A stretch of 64,000 nt of DNA from Nonomuraea guangzhouensis (GCF_019396345.1 NZ_JAHKRM010000012.1:248001-312000), one strand, 5' to 3'; numbered from the stretch's first letter, positions 7,358 through 16,590 are shown. The notes: generated by a model from the sequence alone, not told the origin. Numbers and translations: made by a program.

Positions 7358-8371
7358 ATGAACCTGCTCGTGCGCGGGCGCCGTCCCGCCCGCCGCGGCG
7401 AGGCGCACGGTGGCCTGGCGGCGCGGTTGCGCGAACCCACACAGGTGGTGTTCCTCGCGCTGCTCGCTCTGGTCGCGGTCGGCTGGGCCCTCGTCGCGCT
7501 CGGCGGCGAGCAGTTCCTCACCATGGAGAGCATCGTCGGGATCCAGCAGCGCTCGGCGGCCCTCGGCATCGTGGCGACCGGGCAGACGCTGGCGATCCTG
7601 GCCGGGTCGCTCGACCTGTCCGTGGCGTACCTGGTCAGCCTGAGCTCGCTGGTCGCGGCGGAGATCATGGCGGGCCAGGACGGGAACATCGTGCCGGCGG
7701 TCGCCGCGGTGCTGGCCGTCAGCGCGCTGGTGGGGCTGGTCAACGGGCTCGTCATCACCAGGCTCCAGGTCCACGCCTTCATCGCCACGCTCGGCGTCGC
7801 CCTGATCATCAAGGGCATCGTCGACCACCTGTACGACGGCCCCGCGGGCAAGGTGCCCGAGTCGTTCCAGCTCCTCGGCTACTCCCGCATCGGGCCGATC
7901 CCCGTCTCCGCCCTGCTCTGGGCGGGCGTGGCCGTCGTGGCCTGGTTCCTGCTGAGCAGGACCCGGCTGGGCTACCGGATCTACGCGGTGGGCGGGAACG
8001 AGGAGGTCGCCCGGCTGTCCGGGATCCGTACCGGCCGGATCATCGTGCTCACCCACCTGCTCTGCTCCGTCTGCGCCGGCATCGCGGGCCTGCTGCTGGC
8101 CGCCAGGCTCGGGGCGGGGGCGCCAACCGTGGGCACCGACGGCGGCTACGACCTGGAGTCCATCGCCGCGGTCGTGCTCGGCGGGACCGCGCTGGCCGGC
8201 GGTAAGGGCGGTGTCGCCGGAACCGTGGGTGGGGTCCTGCTGCTGGCCGTCCTGGACACCATCTTCAACCAGCTCGAGGTCAACTCCTTCGTCAAGGACG
8301 TGGTCCGCGGCGTGGTCATCGTCATCGCGGTGGCCGTCTACGCCCGGCGCGGAACAAGGCGGTCGGCATGA
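7358..8371 (+). CDS. Sugar ABC transporter permease (CUT2 family)
   Basis: 337 residues, about ten membrane segments after a short basic cytoplasmic N-terminus. The BPD_transp_2 family is shown by VATGQTLAILAGSLDLSV, GLVNGLVITRLQVHAFIATLG and AAVVLGGTALAGGKGGVAGT, the last being the conserved coupling/loop region. The start codon follows the ATPase stop without a gap and the stop overlaps the next permease (ATGA). It pairs with the second permease as a heterodimeric channel for an unknown monosaccharide. Confidence 0.92.
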   Translation: MNLLVRGRRPARRGEAHGGLAARLREPTQVVFLALLALVAVGWALVALGGEQFLTMESIVGIQQRSAALGIVATGQTLAILAGSLDLSVAYLVSLSSLVAAEIMAGQDGNIVPAVAAVLAVSALVGLVNGLVITRLQVHAFIATLGVALIIKGIVDHLYDGPAGKVPESFQLLGYSRIGPIPVSALLWAGVAVVAWFLLSRTRLGYRIYAVGGNEEVARLSGIRTGRIIVLTHLLCSVCAGIAGLLLAARLGAGAPTVGTDGGYDLESIAAVVLGGTALAGGKGGVAGTVGGVLLLAVLDTIFNQLEVNSFVKDVVRGVVIVIAVAVYARRGTRRSA

Positions 8372-9318
8372 AGCAGGCACTTCCCATCCTCGTGGTGCTC
8401 ACGGTGCTGATGATCGCGATCGCGGTCACCAACCCCTACTTCCTGGAGCCCGCCGGGTTCCTGGCGTTCCTCAAACGGGCCGCGCCGCTGGTGATCCTGG
8501 CCGCGGGCCAGTATTTCGTCATCGTCTCCGGCGAGTTCGACCTGTCGGTCGGCTCTCTGGTGACGGCCGAAGTGGTGATCGCCGCGCGGCTCATCGACGG
8601 CGACGAGTCCGCCACCTGGCCGGTCCTCGCCCTGCTGATCGTCCTCGGGCTCTTCGTCGGACTGGTCAACGGCGTGGTCACCACCAAGCTGCGGGTGCCG
8701 TCGTTCATCGTGACGCTCGGCATGCTGCTCATCCTCAGCGGGGCGGTCTTCCTCTGGACCGGCGGCGCGCCGCGTGGCGCCCTGTCGGAGGGCTTCCGGA
8801 CGTTCGGCCGCGGCGGGCTCGGGCCGCTGCCGTGGTCGGTGCTGATCCTGCTGGCCGCGGGCGCGGCGGCGATCTGGCTCATGCGCGCCGATTTCGGCAA
8901 GACCCTCATCGCCACCGGTGACAACGAGCGTGCCGCGGCGTTGTCCGGGGTCCGGGTCGACCGGGCCAAGATCTTCGCCTTCCTGCTCTCCGGTCTGGCC
9001 GCGGCCGTCGCGGCGATCCTGCTCGGCGGTTTCGCCGGGGTCTCGGCGCAGGCCGGCCAGGGGCTGGAGTTCTCCGCCATCACCGCGGTCGTCCTCGGCG
9101 GCGTGGCGCTCGGTGGCGGCCGTGGCTCCGTGCCGGCCGCCATGGCCGGAGCCTTCACGTTGGAGGCGCTGTTCACCCTGCTCAACCTGTACGGAATCTC
9201 GGGGCCGCTGGAGTCCACCGTGCAGGGCGTCATCATCATCGCCGCGGTCGCGGCGGGAGCCATCCGGCTTCCCCGGACGTTCACCCCCCGAAGAGGAGAC
9301 GCACATGCCGCGCCATAA
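8368..9318 (+). CDS. Sugar ABC transporter permease (CUT2 family), second subunit
   Basis: 316 residues, hydrophobic throughout, starting with a membrane helix (QALPILVVLTVLMIAIAV). LAAGQYFVIVSGEFDLSVGS, GLVNGVVTTKLRVPSFIVTLG and AVVLGGVALGGGRGSVPAAM mirror motifs in the first permease, so the two are paralogues likely to form a heterodimer. The ATG overlaps the previous stop by four bases and its 3' end overlaps the binding-protein gene by 14 bases. Confidence 0.92.
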   Translation: MKQALPILVVLTVLMIAIAVTNPYFLEPAGFLAFLKRAAPLVILAAGQYFVIVSGEFDLSVGSLVTAEVVIAARLIDGDESATWPVLALLIVLGLFVGLVNGVVTTKLRVPSFIVTLGMLLILSGAVFLWTGGAPRGALSEGFRTFGRGGLGPLPWSVLILLAAGAAAIWLMRADFGKTLIATGDNERAAALSGVRVDRAKIFAFLLSGLAAAVAAILLGGFAGVSAQAGQGLEFSAITAVVLGGVALGGGRGSVPAAMAGAFTLEALFTLLNLYGISGPLESTVQGVIIIAAVAAGAIRLPRTFTPRRGDAHAAP

Positions 9319-10501
9319 GGCCGCAGTCGTTGTGTTCACCGCGCTCGCCCTCGCCGGCTGCACGACCGACAAACCGGCGGCCACCACACAACCCGCGGCC
9401 TCCGCCGCGAGCACTCAGGGTTCGGGCACGGGCGCGCAGTCGAAGTTCTTCGCGCGGGCGGACTTCGACGCCCAGCTGGCCATGCGCTCCCAGACGCCGC
9501 AGGGTCCCGCGGACAAGCCCTGGGAGCAGGCCATCGCCCCGAAGATGGTCGACACGGCGAAGTACAAGAAGGATGGGCCGTACCACCTGTGCTTCTCCAA
9601 CGCGGCGGTCAACAACCCCTGGCGCCAGGTCGGCTGGAAGACGATGCGGGCAGAGGCCGGCCTGCACAAGGAGATCGAGAAGTTCACGGCCCTGGACGCC
9701 GAGGGCAAGGACGACAAGCAGATCTCTGACATCGCCGAGCTGCAGGCCAAGGGCTGCGACGCGCTGATCGTCTCGCCGAACACCACGGCCACGCTCACCC
9801 CCGCCGTGACGGCCGCCTGCCAGAAGGTGCCCGTCATCGTGTTCGACCGGGGTGTGGAGACGGACTGCCCGGTGACGTTCATCAAGCCCATCGGCGGCTA
9901 TGCCTTCGGCGCCGACGCCGCCGAGTTCCTGGTCGAGAAGGTGCCGGCGGGCGGGAAGGTGCTGGCGCTGCGCATCCTGCCGGGCGTGGACGTGCTGGAG
10001 ACCCGCTGGTCGGCGGCGAAGGTGGTCTTCGACAAGAGCCGGCTCCAGGTGGTGGGGGTGGAGTTCACCGACGGCGACGCCGCCAAGACCAAGAGCATCG
10101 TGAGCGATTACCTCCAGCGGCACGGCAAGATCGACGGCGTCTGGATGGACTCGGGCGCCACGGCGGTGGCGGCGATCGAGGCGTTCGAGGACGCGGGCGT
10201 GCCGGTGCCGCCGATCAACGGCGAGGACCAGCAGGACTTCCTGCAGAAGTGGAAGGACGCGGGCCTCACCGCCGTCGCACCCACATACCCCACCTACCAG
10301 TGGCGCACGCCGATCATCGCCGCGTTGAAGATCCTCAAGGGCGAGGACGTGCCCAAGATGTGGAACCTGCCGCAGCCGAAGGTCACCAGCGAGAACCTGC
10401 CGACCTATCTCAAGCCCAACATGCCGCCGCTGCACTACGCGCTGTGCGGTTGTGAGGACCTTCCCGGGTTCCCGGAGGCCTGGGGCGGGAAGAAGAGCTG
10501 A
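9305..10501 (+). CDS. Sugar ABC transporter substrate-binding lipoprotein (PBP1 type)
   Basis: 398 residues from the ATG at 9305, chosen because AGAGGAG lies seven bases upstream and the next residues form a lipoprotein signal (AVVVFTALALAGC, lipidated Cys at about 19) followed by an Ala/Thr/Ser linker. The mature part has the periplasmic-binding-protein type 1 pattern: LCFSNAAVNNPWRQVG, an internal AELQAKGCDALIVSPN segment, and VPVIVFDRGVETD. Known: such proteins capture sugars outside the membrane for CUT2 importers. The ligand cannot be read; the operator shared with ino1 and the adjacent epimerase suggest a ketose, polyol or similar. Confidence 0.92.
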   Translation: MPRHKAAVVVFTALALAGCTTDKPAATTQPAASAASTQGSGTGAQSKFFARADFDAQLAMRSQTPQGPADKPWEQAIAPKMVDTAKYKKDGPYHLCFSNAAVNNPWRQVGWKTMRAEAGLHKEIEKFTALDAEGKDDKQISDIAELQAKGCDALIVSPNTTATLTPAVTAACQKVPVIVFDRGVETDCPVTFIKPIGGYAFGADAAEFLVEKVPAGGKVLALRILPGVDVLETRWSAAKVVFDKSRLQVVGVEFTDGDAAKTKSIVSDYLQRHGKIDGVWMDSGATAVAAIEAFEDAGVPVPPINGEDQQDFLQKWKDAGLTAVAPTYPTYQWRTPIIAALKILKGEDVPKMWNLPQPKVTSENLPTYLKPNMPPLHYALCGCEDLPGFPEAWGGKKS

Positions 10502-10539
10502 TCGGCTCCTTCCGCGAACCGACGACGAAGAGGGACACC

Positions 10540-11373
10540 ATGTTCTCCATCGGCGTGAACACGTGGGTCTGGGTCTCCCCGCTGACCGACGATGACCTGG
10601 CGCGGCTCGCGCCCCGCATCGCCGGGTGGGGCTTCGACGTCATCGAGCTGCCCGTTGAGCGACCCGGCGACTGGAACCCGGACAAGGCCGCGACGGTGCT
10701 GGCCGAGCACGGGCTGGCCGCGTCCGTGGTGCTGGTCATGCCGCCGGGGCGCGAGCTCGTGGCCGCCTCCCCGGCGACCGTCCGCGACACCCAGGACTAT
10801 CTGCGACACTGCGTCGATGTGGCGGTGACCGTCGGCTCCCCGGTGATCGGGGGACCGGCGTACGCCTCGGTCGGCCGTACGTGGCGGCTGTCACCGGACG
10901 AGCGCCGGAAGGTCTACGCCGAGTTGCGTGAGCGGCTGCGGCCCGTCCTGGACCACGCGGCCGAGCGCGGGGTGAAGCTCGCGGTCGAGCCGCTCAACCG
11001 GTACGAGACCAGCCTCATCAACACCGTCGAGCAGGCCCTCGACGCGCTGCCCGAGGACTGCCACCTGGCACTCGACAGCTACCACATGAACATCGAGGAG
11101 AAAGACCCCGCCCAGGCGGTGCGGGTCGCGGCGGATCGGATCGCGCACGTGCAGGTGTGCGGCACCGATCGCGGCACGCCGGGGGCCGACCGCTTCGACT
11201 GGCCCGGCTTCACCGGAGCCCTGCACGACGTCGGCTATCGAGGGCCGCTCGTCATCGAGTCCTTCACCGCGCACAACCAGACCATCGCCACCGCGGCCTC
11301 CATCTGGCGGCCTCTCGCGAAAAGCCAGGACGCGCTGGCTGTGGACGGCCTCGCCTACCTGCGCACTCTCTGA
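10540..11373 (+). CDS. Ketose 3-epimerase-like sugar isomerase (TIM barrel)
   Basis: 277 residues; a GAGGGAC ribosome site precedes the ATG. The sequence carries the D-psicose/D-tagatose 3-epimerase pattern: FDVIELPVERP, a long HCVDVAVTVGSPVIGGP strand, AVEPLNRYETSLINT (catalytic/metal Glu near 148), LALDSYHMNIEEKD (Asp/His ligands), and VIESFT (second catalytic Glu). It follows the binding protein by 38 bases and is probably the last gene of the importer operon, acting on the imported sugar in the cytoplasm. A 5-keto-inositol or other 3-epimerase reaction is an alternative. Confidence 0.85.
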   Translation: MFSIGVNTWVWVSPLTDDDLARLAPRIAGWGFDVIELPVERPGDWNPDKAATVLAEHGLAASVVLVMPPGRELVAASPATVRDTQDYLRHCVDVAVTVGSPVIGGPAYASVGRTWRLSPDERRKVYAELRERLRPVLDHAAERGVKLAVEPLNRYETSLINTVEQALDALPEDCHLALDSYHMNIEEKDPAQAVRVAADRIAHVQVCGTDRGTPGADRFDWPGFTGALHDVGYRGPLVIESFTAHNQTIATAASIWRPLAKSQDALAVDGLAYLRTL

Positions 11374-11410
11374 TTGAAAGTTTCATACTTATCGAAGGGT
11401 CTTTTCGTTG

Positions 11411-11431
11411 TCTCACTGGGGGTCGGTGAGA
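11411..11431 (+). terminator. Weak hairpin after the importer operon
   Basis: TCTCAC and GTGAGA form a six-base stem with a nine-base loop, followed by AAAA, about 40 bases after the epimerase stop. Too short to be sure that it terminates transcription; the rest of 11374-11530 shows no coding potential. Confidence 0.3.
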
Positions 11432-11530
11432 AAACGCGGCACCGATAGCATCGCCTTCACCTGCTGATATCTGGTAAGCGCAGCGAGACTCTGGCTCAGT
11501 AGAAGCGAAAAGGTGGTCCTGGATTCGCGG

Positions 11531-11571
11531 AATAAGCCTGCTTGACACCTATGTTTAGCCAGACCTATTTT
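11531..11571 (+). promoter_or_regulatory. Promoter and operator copy 3, ThuA/dehydrogenase gene
   Basis: AATAAGCCTGCTTGA (11531-11545) repeats the arm sequence of the ino1/ABC operators and overlaps a -35 box TTGACA (11542-11547). TATTTT (11566-11571) lies 18 bases further on. This argues that the coding start is the ATG at 11638, not an in-frame ATG at 11551 inside the promoter. Confidence 0.6.
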
Positions 11572-11637
11572 CGTTCCGAATCGATTCGACATCTGGTCTC
11601 ACATGGTCGCCACGAGCCGCCCCCCAGGAGATCCTTC

Positions 11638-14600
11638 ATGCGAAGATCACGCCTGCTTCCCGCCCTGGCCGCAGCCTTGTTAGGGCTGTGGCTGTCCGCG
11701 GTGCCGATGGTGGCGCACGCGGCCGCTCCGCAGTTCAAGGTGCTGCTGTTCAGCAAGACCGCGAGCGGCGCCTACCGGCATGACTCCATCCCCGCCGGTG
11801 TCGCGATGTTCCAGCAGATGGCGGCCGACAACAACTTCCAGCTCGACCAGAGCGAGGACTCCGCCGTCTTCACGACCGCGAACCTGAACACCTACGACGC
11901 GGTGATCATGTTGCAGACCAGTGGCATGGTGTGGGACAACGACGCCCAGCGTCAGGCCTTCCAGGCGTACGTGCGCAGCGGCCACGGCGTCGTCGCGATC
12001 CACAACGCCACCGACATGAACATCGAGACGCAGTTCCCCTGGTGGGACCAGGTTGCCCTGGCCGGCGCGCACATGACCGCGCATTCGGCGATCCTGCAGG
12101 GCACCGCCAAGGTGGCCGACAAGGTTCACCCCTCCACGAAGGGACTGCCGGATCGGTGGGTGCGCACGGAGGAGTGGTACAACTTCGACAAGAACCTGCG
12201 GGGCTCGGTGCACGTGCTGGTGAGCGCGGACGAGACCACCTATGACGCGGGGCCGAACAAGATGGGTGCCGATCACCCGATCTCCTGGTGCCACAACCCG
12301 GAGGGCGGCCGGGTGTGGGCCACCGCGATGGGTCACCAGGCGTCCTCCTATGCGGAGTCGCTGTTCAAGCAGCACCTGCTGGGTGGGGTGAAGTGGGCGG
12401 CGGGTGCGGCGCCGGGTGACTGCGGCGGCACCGTCGCGGCCCGGTTCCAGAAGGTGACTCTGGACGGCGCACCGGACCAGCCGATGGAACTCGACGTGGC
12501 CGGCGACGGCAGGGTCTTCTACATCTCGCGCTCGGGCAAGGTGAATCTGATCCCCGCCAATGGCGGCGGCACGCGCGTCATCGCCACCCTGCCGGTGTAC
12601 GACGGCGGCGAGGACGGCGGCGTCGGGCTGGCGCTGGATCCGAACTTCGCCACCAACGGCTGGATCTACGTCAACTATTCGCCGTCCAACGGCGGTGAGG
12701 TGAACCGGGTATCGAGGTTCACCTTCAACGGCACCAGCCTCGACCTGGCGAGTGAGAAGAAGATCATCGAGGTTCCGGCGTACCGCAACGTCGACGAGCC
12801 CGGCCACACCGGCGGCTACCTCGCGTTCGGGCCGGGCGGGAACCTGTACATCGGCCCGGGTGACGACACCAATCCCAACGGGTCCAGCGGCTTCGCCCCG
12901 ATCGACGAGCGGCCGGGCCGGGAGCATTACGACGCCCAGCGGTCCGCGGCCAACACCAACGACCTGCGCGGCAAGATCCTGCGCGTCCACCCCGAGCCCG
13001 ACGGCACCTACACGATTCCGTCCGGCAACCTGTTCACCTCCGGCACCGCCAAGACGCGGCCGGAGATCTACGCGATGGGCTTCCGCAACGCGTTCCGCTT
13101 CTCGGTCGACAAGGTGACGGGCTGGATCTCGGTGGGTGACTACGGCCCTGACGCGGGCTCCGCGAACCCCAACCGCGGTCCCGAGGGCACCGTCGAGTGG
13201 AACCTGATCAAGCAGCCGGGCTTCTACGGCTGGCCGTACTGCGTGGGCAACAACATCCCGTTCAACGACTTCAACTTCGCCACCAACACCTCCGGCGCGA
13301 AGTTCAACTGCTCGGCACCGGTCAACGACTCGCCCAACAACACCGGCCTGACCAATCTGCCCGCGGCCAAGCCCGCGACCGTCTGGTACAACTACCACGC
13401 CTCGGCCGAGTTCCCCGAGATCAACTGCTGCGGCGGTGCCGCCCCGATGGGCGGCCCCTTCTACCGCTACGACGCGGCCGGCGGCTCTGACCGCAAGTTC
13501 CCCGAGTACTTCGACGGCACGCCGTTCTTCTATGACTGGAGCCGCAACTTCGTCAAGGAGTTCCGCCTGGACTCCTCGGGCAACCTCCTGAAGATCAACC
13601 CCTTCGCGGCACAGCTCGCCCCGCATGCGCCGATCGACATGAAGTTCGGTCCGGACGGCGCCCTGTACATGGCCGACTGGGGCAACGGCTTCGGCCACGA
13701 GAACACCGATGACAGCGTCTATCGGGTCGACTACGTAGCCGGAAACCGCGCGCCCCTGGCCAAGGCGAGCGCCAACCCCGACTCGGGCGCGGCGCCGCTG
13801 ACGGTGACGTTCTCCTCGGCCGGCTCGGCCGACCCCGACGGCGACGCGATCACCTACGCGTGGGACTTCGGCGACGGCGGGACCTCCACCAGCGCCAACC
13901 CGTCCCACACCTACAACGCCAACGGCACCTACACGGCCAAGCTGACCGTACGGGACTCGGGCGGGAAGACGGGCAGCGTCACGTTGCCCATCGTCGTCGG
14001 CAACACCCGTCCCAAGGTCGTCTTCTCGGCTCCGCCCGACGGCGGGTTCATCGACTTCGGCGACAAGGTGACCTACGCGGTGAACGTCACCGACTCCGAG
14101 GACGGAGCCGTCGACTGCACCAAGGTCAACGTGATCACCGCGCTCGGCCATGACCAGCACGCCCACGACACCGGCCAGTACACCGGTTGCTCCGGGACGG
14201 TCACGACCACCGCCTCCGGCCATGACGAGGCCGCCAACGTCTACTACGCCCTGTCCGCCGACTACACCGACAAGGGCGGCCTGAAGGGCAGCGCCGGCGT
14301 CACCCTGCAGCCCAAGCACAAGCAGGCCGAGCACTTCACCGGCTCGTCCGGAATCCGGATCGTCGATGAGCCCGGAGCCGAAGGCGGCAGGCGCATCGGC
14401 GACATCTCCGGCAACGACTGGATCTCCTTCAGCCCGATCAACCTGTCCGGGATCGACACGGTGTCCTTCCGGGTCTCGGCACCGTCCAACACCGGGGCGT
14501 CCATCGAACTGCACGCCGACTCGCCGACCGGGGCGCTCATCGCCTCCAGTCCCGTGACGGCGACCGGCGGATGGAACACCTACGTGTCCTTGCCCGCGGT

Positions 14601-15111
14601 GCGGGTCACCGACCCTGGCGGCACCCACAATGTCTACGTCGTGTTCAAGGCGTCGTCGGCGAACTCGTTCGACGTGGACTCGTTCACCTTCAACGGCAAG
14701 GGCGTCGGGCAGGGTGACGGCTCGCCCCCCGGCAGCACGAGCGCGCTGCGGGGCGTGGGGTCGAACCGGTGCCTCTACGGAGCCTCGGCGACGAACGGCA
14801 CACAGATGCAGATCTTTGACTGCAACGGGCAGTCCGGCCAGCAGTGGACGTCGACCGCCGCGGGTGAGCTGCGGGTGTACGGCAAGTGCCTGGACGTGAA
14901 CGGGGCCGGGACGGCCGACGGCACCGCGGTGATCATCTGGGACTGCAACGGGCAGAACAACCAGAAGTGGCGCCTCAACGCCGACGGCACGATCACGGCG
15001 GTGGGGGCGAACAAGTGCCTGGACGTCGCCGGCTCCGGCACCGCCAACGGCACCAAGGTACAGATCTGGGCGTGCAACGGCCAGAGCAACCAGAAGTGGA
15101 CTCGCGTCTGA
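11638..15111 (+). CDS. Secreted ThuA - PQQ-type sugar dehydrogenase - PKD - CBM - ricin-lectin protein
   Basis: 1157 residues. The start has CCAGGAG upstream and encodes a Sec signal peptide (RRSRLLPALAAALLGLWLSA, cleavage near AHA-A). Domains in order: ThuA-like fold, about 32-255 (VLLFSKTASGAYRHDSI, VVAIHNATDMN); glucose/sorbosone dehydrogenase beta-propeller, about 270-700 (GLALDPNFATNGWIYVNYSP, GKILRVHP, FYGWPYCVGNN); PKD domain, about 702-790 (AYAWDFGDGGTSTSANPSHTY-type strand); an Ig-like/linker segment; a CBM6-like module, about 897-1022; ricin-type beta-trefoil, about 1035-1157, with three QxW repeats (QQW, QKW, QKW). Likely an extracellular carbohydrate-binding oxidoreductase. The activity of the ThuA part is unknown. 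Confidence 0.9.
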   Translation: MRRSRLLPALAAALLGLWLSAVPMVAHAAAPQFKVLLFSKTASGAYRHDSIPAGVAMFQQMAADNNFQLDQSEDSAVFTTANLNTYDAVIMLQTSGMVWDNDAQRQAFQAYVRSGHGVVAIHNATDMNIETQFPWWDQVALAGAHMTAHSAILQGTAKVADKVHPSTKGLPDRWVRTEEWYNFDKNLRGSVHVLVSADETTYDAGPNKMGADHPISWCHNPEGGRVWATAMGHQASSYAESLFKQHLLGGVKWAAGAAPGDCGGTVAARFQKVTLDGAPDQPMELDVAGDGRVFYISRSGKVNLIPANGGGTRVIATLPVYDGGEDGGVGLALDPNFATNGWIYVNYSPSNGGEVNRVSRFTFNGTSLDLASEKKIIEVPAYRNVDEPGHTGGYLAFGPGGNLYIGPGDDTNPNGSSGFAPIDERPGREHYDAQRSAANTNDLRGKILRVHPEPDGTYTIPSGNLFTSGTAKTRPEIYAMGFRNAFRFSVDKVTGWISVGDYGPDAGSANPNRGPEGTVEWNLIKQPGFYGWPYCVGNNIPFNDFNFATNTSGAKFNCSAPVNDSPNNTGLTNLPAAKPATVWYNYHASAEFPEINCCGGAAPMGGPFYRYDAAGGSDRKFPEYFDGTPFFYDWSRNFVKEFRLDSSGNLLKINPFAAQLAPHAPIDMKFGPDGALYMADWGNGFGHENTDDSVYRVDYVAGNRAPLAKASANPDSGAAPLTVTFSSAGSADPDGDAITYAWDFGDGGTSTSANPSHTYNANGTYTAKLTVRDSGGKTGSVTLPIVVGNTRPKVVFSAPPDGGFIDFGDKVTYAVNVTDSEDGAVDCTKVNVITALGHDQHAHDTGQYTGCSGTVTTTASGHDEAANVYYALSADYTDKGGLKGSAGVTLQPKHKQAEHFTGSSGIRIVDEPGAEGGRRIGDISGNDWISFSPINLSGIDTVSFRVSAPSNTGASIELHADSPTGALIASSPVTATGGWNTYVSLPAVRVTDPGGTHNVYVVFKASSANSFDVDSFTFNGKGVGQGDGSPPGSTSALRGVGSNRCLYGASATNGTQMQIFDCNGQSGQQWTSTAAGELRVYGKCLDVNGAGTADGTAVIIWDCNGQNNQKWRLNADGTITAVGANKCLDVAGSGTANGTKVQIWACNGQSNQKWTRV

Positions 15112-15140
15112 TCCCCGTGTGAGGTAACAGCCCTCTGATG

Positions 15141-15169
15141 ACGGCCGGTCCCGTGTCGGGACCGGCCGT
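15141..15169 (+). terminator. Strong hairpin terminator
   Basis: A perfect 13-base stem, ACGGCCGGTCCCG / CGGGACCGGCCGT, around a TGT loop, 30 bases after the ThuA-gene stop. There is no long T-tract, as is common in actinobacteria. Confidence 0.8.
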
Positions 15170-15273
15170 TCGTCGTGCGGCCGGCACGGTCTGACGGCGT
15201 GCCGTTTCCTGGGCGGGACCGGCCCTCATCGGGCTGATCCGAAAATCGGAGAGTAAGTAGGAAGGCGGCAGCG

Positions 15274-15303
15274 AACCCCGGCGGCTCTCGGTGGGCCGGG
15301 GTT
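15274..15303 (-). terminator. Hairpin at the 3' side of the transposase
   Basis: AACCCCGGC (15274-15282) pairs perfectly with GCCGGGGTT (15295-15303) just past the transposase stop, inside the element. It could end the transposase transcript or protect it from readthrough from the flanking gene. Confidence 0.5.
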
Positions 15304-15321
15304 TGTGATCAGGTCAGCTGG

Positions 15322-16590
15322 TCAGGCGATGGGTTCCAAGATGACTCGGTAGCCCAGGGCTTCGAGTTGGCGGATGTGGTTGCGTTTCTTGCGTTCGGGG
15401 CCGATGCGGGTGTCGTGGAAGTCGGCGCCCAGGTCGATGAAGTGAGCGTTGGGGTCGGACAGCAGGTGCCAGATGATGGTGAGGATGGAGCGGCCGACGG
15501 CGACGATGGCTCTCTTCTTGCCGCGGCGGCGGGCGATGCGGCGGTAGCGTTCGCCGAGGAAGGTGTTGGTTTTGCCGGCCGAGACCGCGGCTTCGCCCAG
15601 GACGCGGGCCAGGTAGGGGTTGCCGTGGCCGGTGGCGCTGCGGCCTTTCTTGCGGCCGGCTGATTCTTTCGTCGTGGGGGCGAAGCGTGCCCAGGAGGCC
15701 AGGTGGCCGGCGGTGGGGAAGCGCGTCATGTCCAGCCCGATTTCGGACAGGATGATCGAGGCGGCGGTGCGTCCGATGCCGGGGATGTCATCCAGCCGCT
15801 CCACCGCCTGCTCGAAAGGGGCGATGAGCTCCTCGATCTTGGCGTCGACCTCGGCGATGTCCCGGTTGAGCTGATCGACGCGGGCCAGCATCTTGGCCAG
15901 CAGGAACGCGTGGTGGTCGGTGAAGCGGCCGGTGAACGCCTCCTCTAACGCGTTGATCTTGGTGCGCATGCTGGCGCGGGCCATCTGCGCGAGCACGGCG
16001 GGGTTGCGCTCTCCTGCGATCAGCGCGCTCATCATGGCGCGGCCGGACACGCCGAAGATGTCGGAGGCCACCACCGATAACTTGATCTGTGCGTCTTCCA
16101 GGAGCTTTTCCGCCCGGTTCTTCTCCGCCGTGCGCACCGACACCAGGTCGCAGCGGTAGCGGGCCAGATCCCGCATCTGCCGGATGTGTGGCGGGGGCAC
16201 GAAGCTGGGGCGGATCATCTGCCGTTCGGCGACCTTGCACAACCAGACCGCATCCAGCCGGTCGGTCTTGGGACGCCCGGGCAGATGTTTGACATCGCGG
16301 GCATTGACCAGCCAGGTCTCGAACCCGGCCGCTTCCAGGATGTAGAAGATCGGTTTCCAGTAATCGCTGGTCGCTTCCATCACCACCCGCGTCACGCCTA
16401 GACAGTGCAGGCGATCGGCCAGCGACAAGACCGAGCGGGTCATGGTCGTGTGCGTGGTGACCTCCTGCAGCCGCTTGCCCGGCCGATCCTCGCTGGGCAA
16501 CCGGACACAGCAGACCAGCTCGGCCTTTCCGACATCCAGCGCCGCGACCCGTTCGATGATCTCCTCGGTGTCTTGCGTCTCCTCCAGCAC
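15322..16590 (-). CDS. IS110-family transposase (DEDD RuvC-like + Transposase_20)
   Basis: 422 residues from a GTG five bases after GGGAGG; a longer in-frame extension is Arg-rich and lacks a ribosome site. The N-terminal DEDD domain shows ALDVGKAELVC (D), RVVMEATSDYW (E) and PGRPKTDRLDAVWL (D, D). A helical/coiled linker (about 150-250) is followed by the C-terminal Transposase_20 domain, with IPGIGRTAASIILSEIG and HLASWARFAPTTKESAG (catalytic Ser expected in this region). Both domains are complete and no frameshift is seen, so the element may be active. It acts with an RNA guide in characterised IS110 members. Confidence 0.95.
   Translation of the reverse strand: MLEETQDTEEIIERVAALDVGKAELVCCVRLPSEDRPGKRLQEVTTHTTMTRSVLSLADRLHCLGVTRVVMEATSDYWKPIFYILEAAGFETWLVNARDVKHLPGRPKTDRLDAVWLCKVAERQMIRPSFVPPPHIRQMRDLARYRCDLVSVRTAEKNRAEKLLEDAQIKLSVVASDIFGVSGRAMMSALIAGERNPAVLAQMARASMRTKINALEEAFTGRFTDHHAFLLAKMLARVDQLNRDIAEVDAKIEELIAPFEQAVERLDDIPGIGRTAASIILSEIGLDMTRFPTAGHLASWARFAPTTKESAGRKKGRSATGHGNPYLARVLGEAAVSAGKTNTFLGERYRRIARRRGKKRAIVAVGRSILTIIWHLLSDPNAHFIDLGADFHDTRIGPERKKRNHIRQLEALGYRVILEPIA

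Noticed and set aside
6509..8380. A 623-codon minus-strand frame under the sugar importer genes
   Set aside because: His/Asp/Gln-rich shadow frame covering two real permease genes and part of the ATPase gene.
11680..14628. A 982-codon open frame on the minus strand opposite the ThuA gene
   Set aside because: It is Val/Gly/Arg-rich shadow coding in high-GC DNA; the plus-strand gene has signal peptide, domains and ribosome site.
15141..15169. The perfect 13-base stem as an IS terminal repeat
   Set aside because: It has no partner at the other end of the element and sits directly after a gene stop, which fits a terminator.
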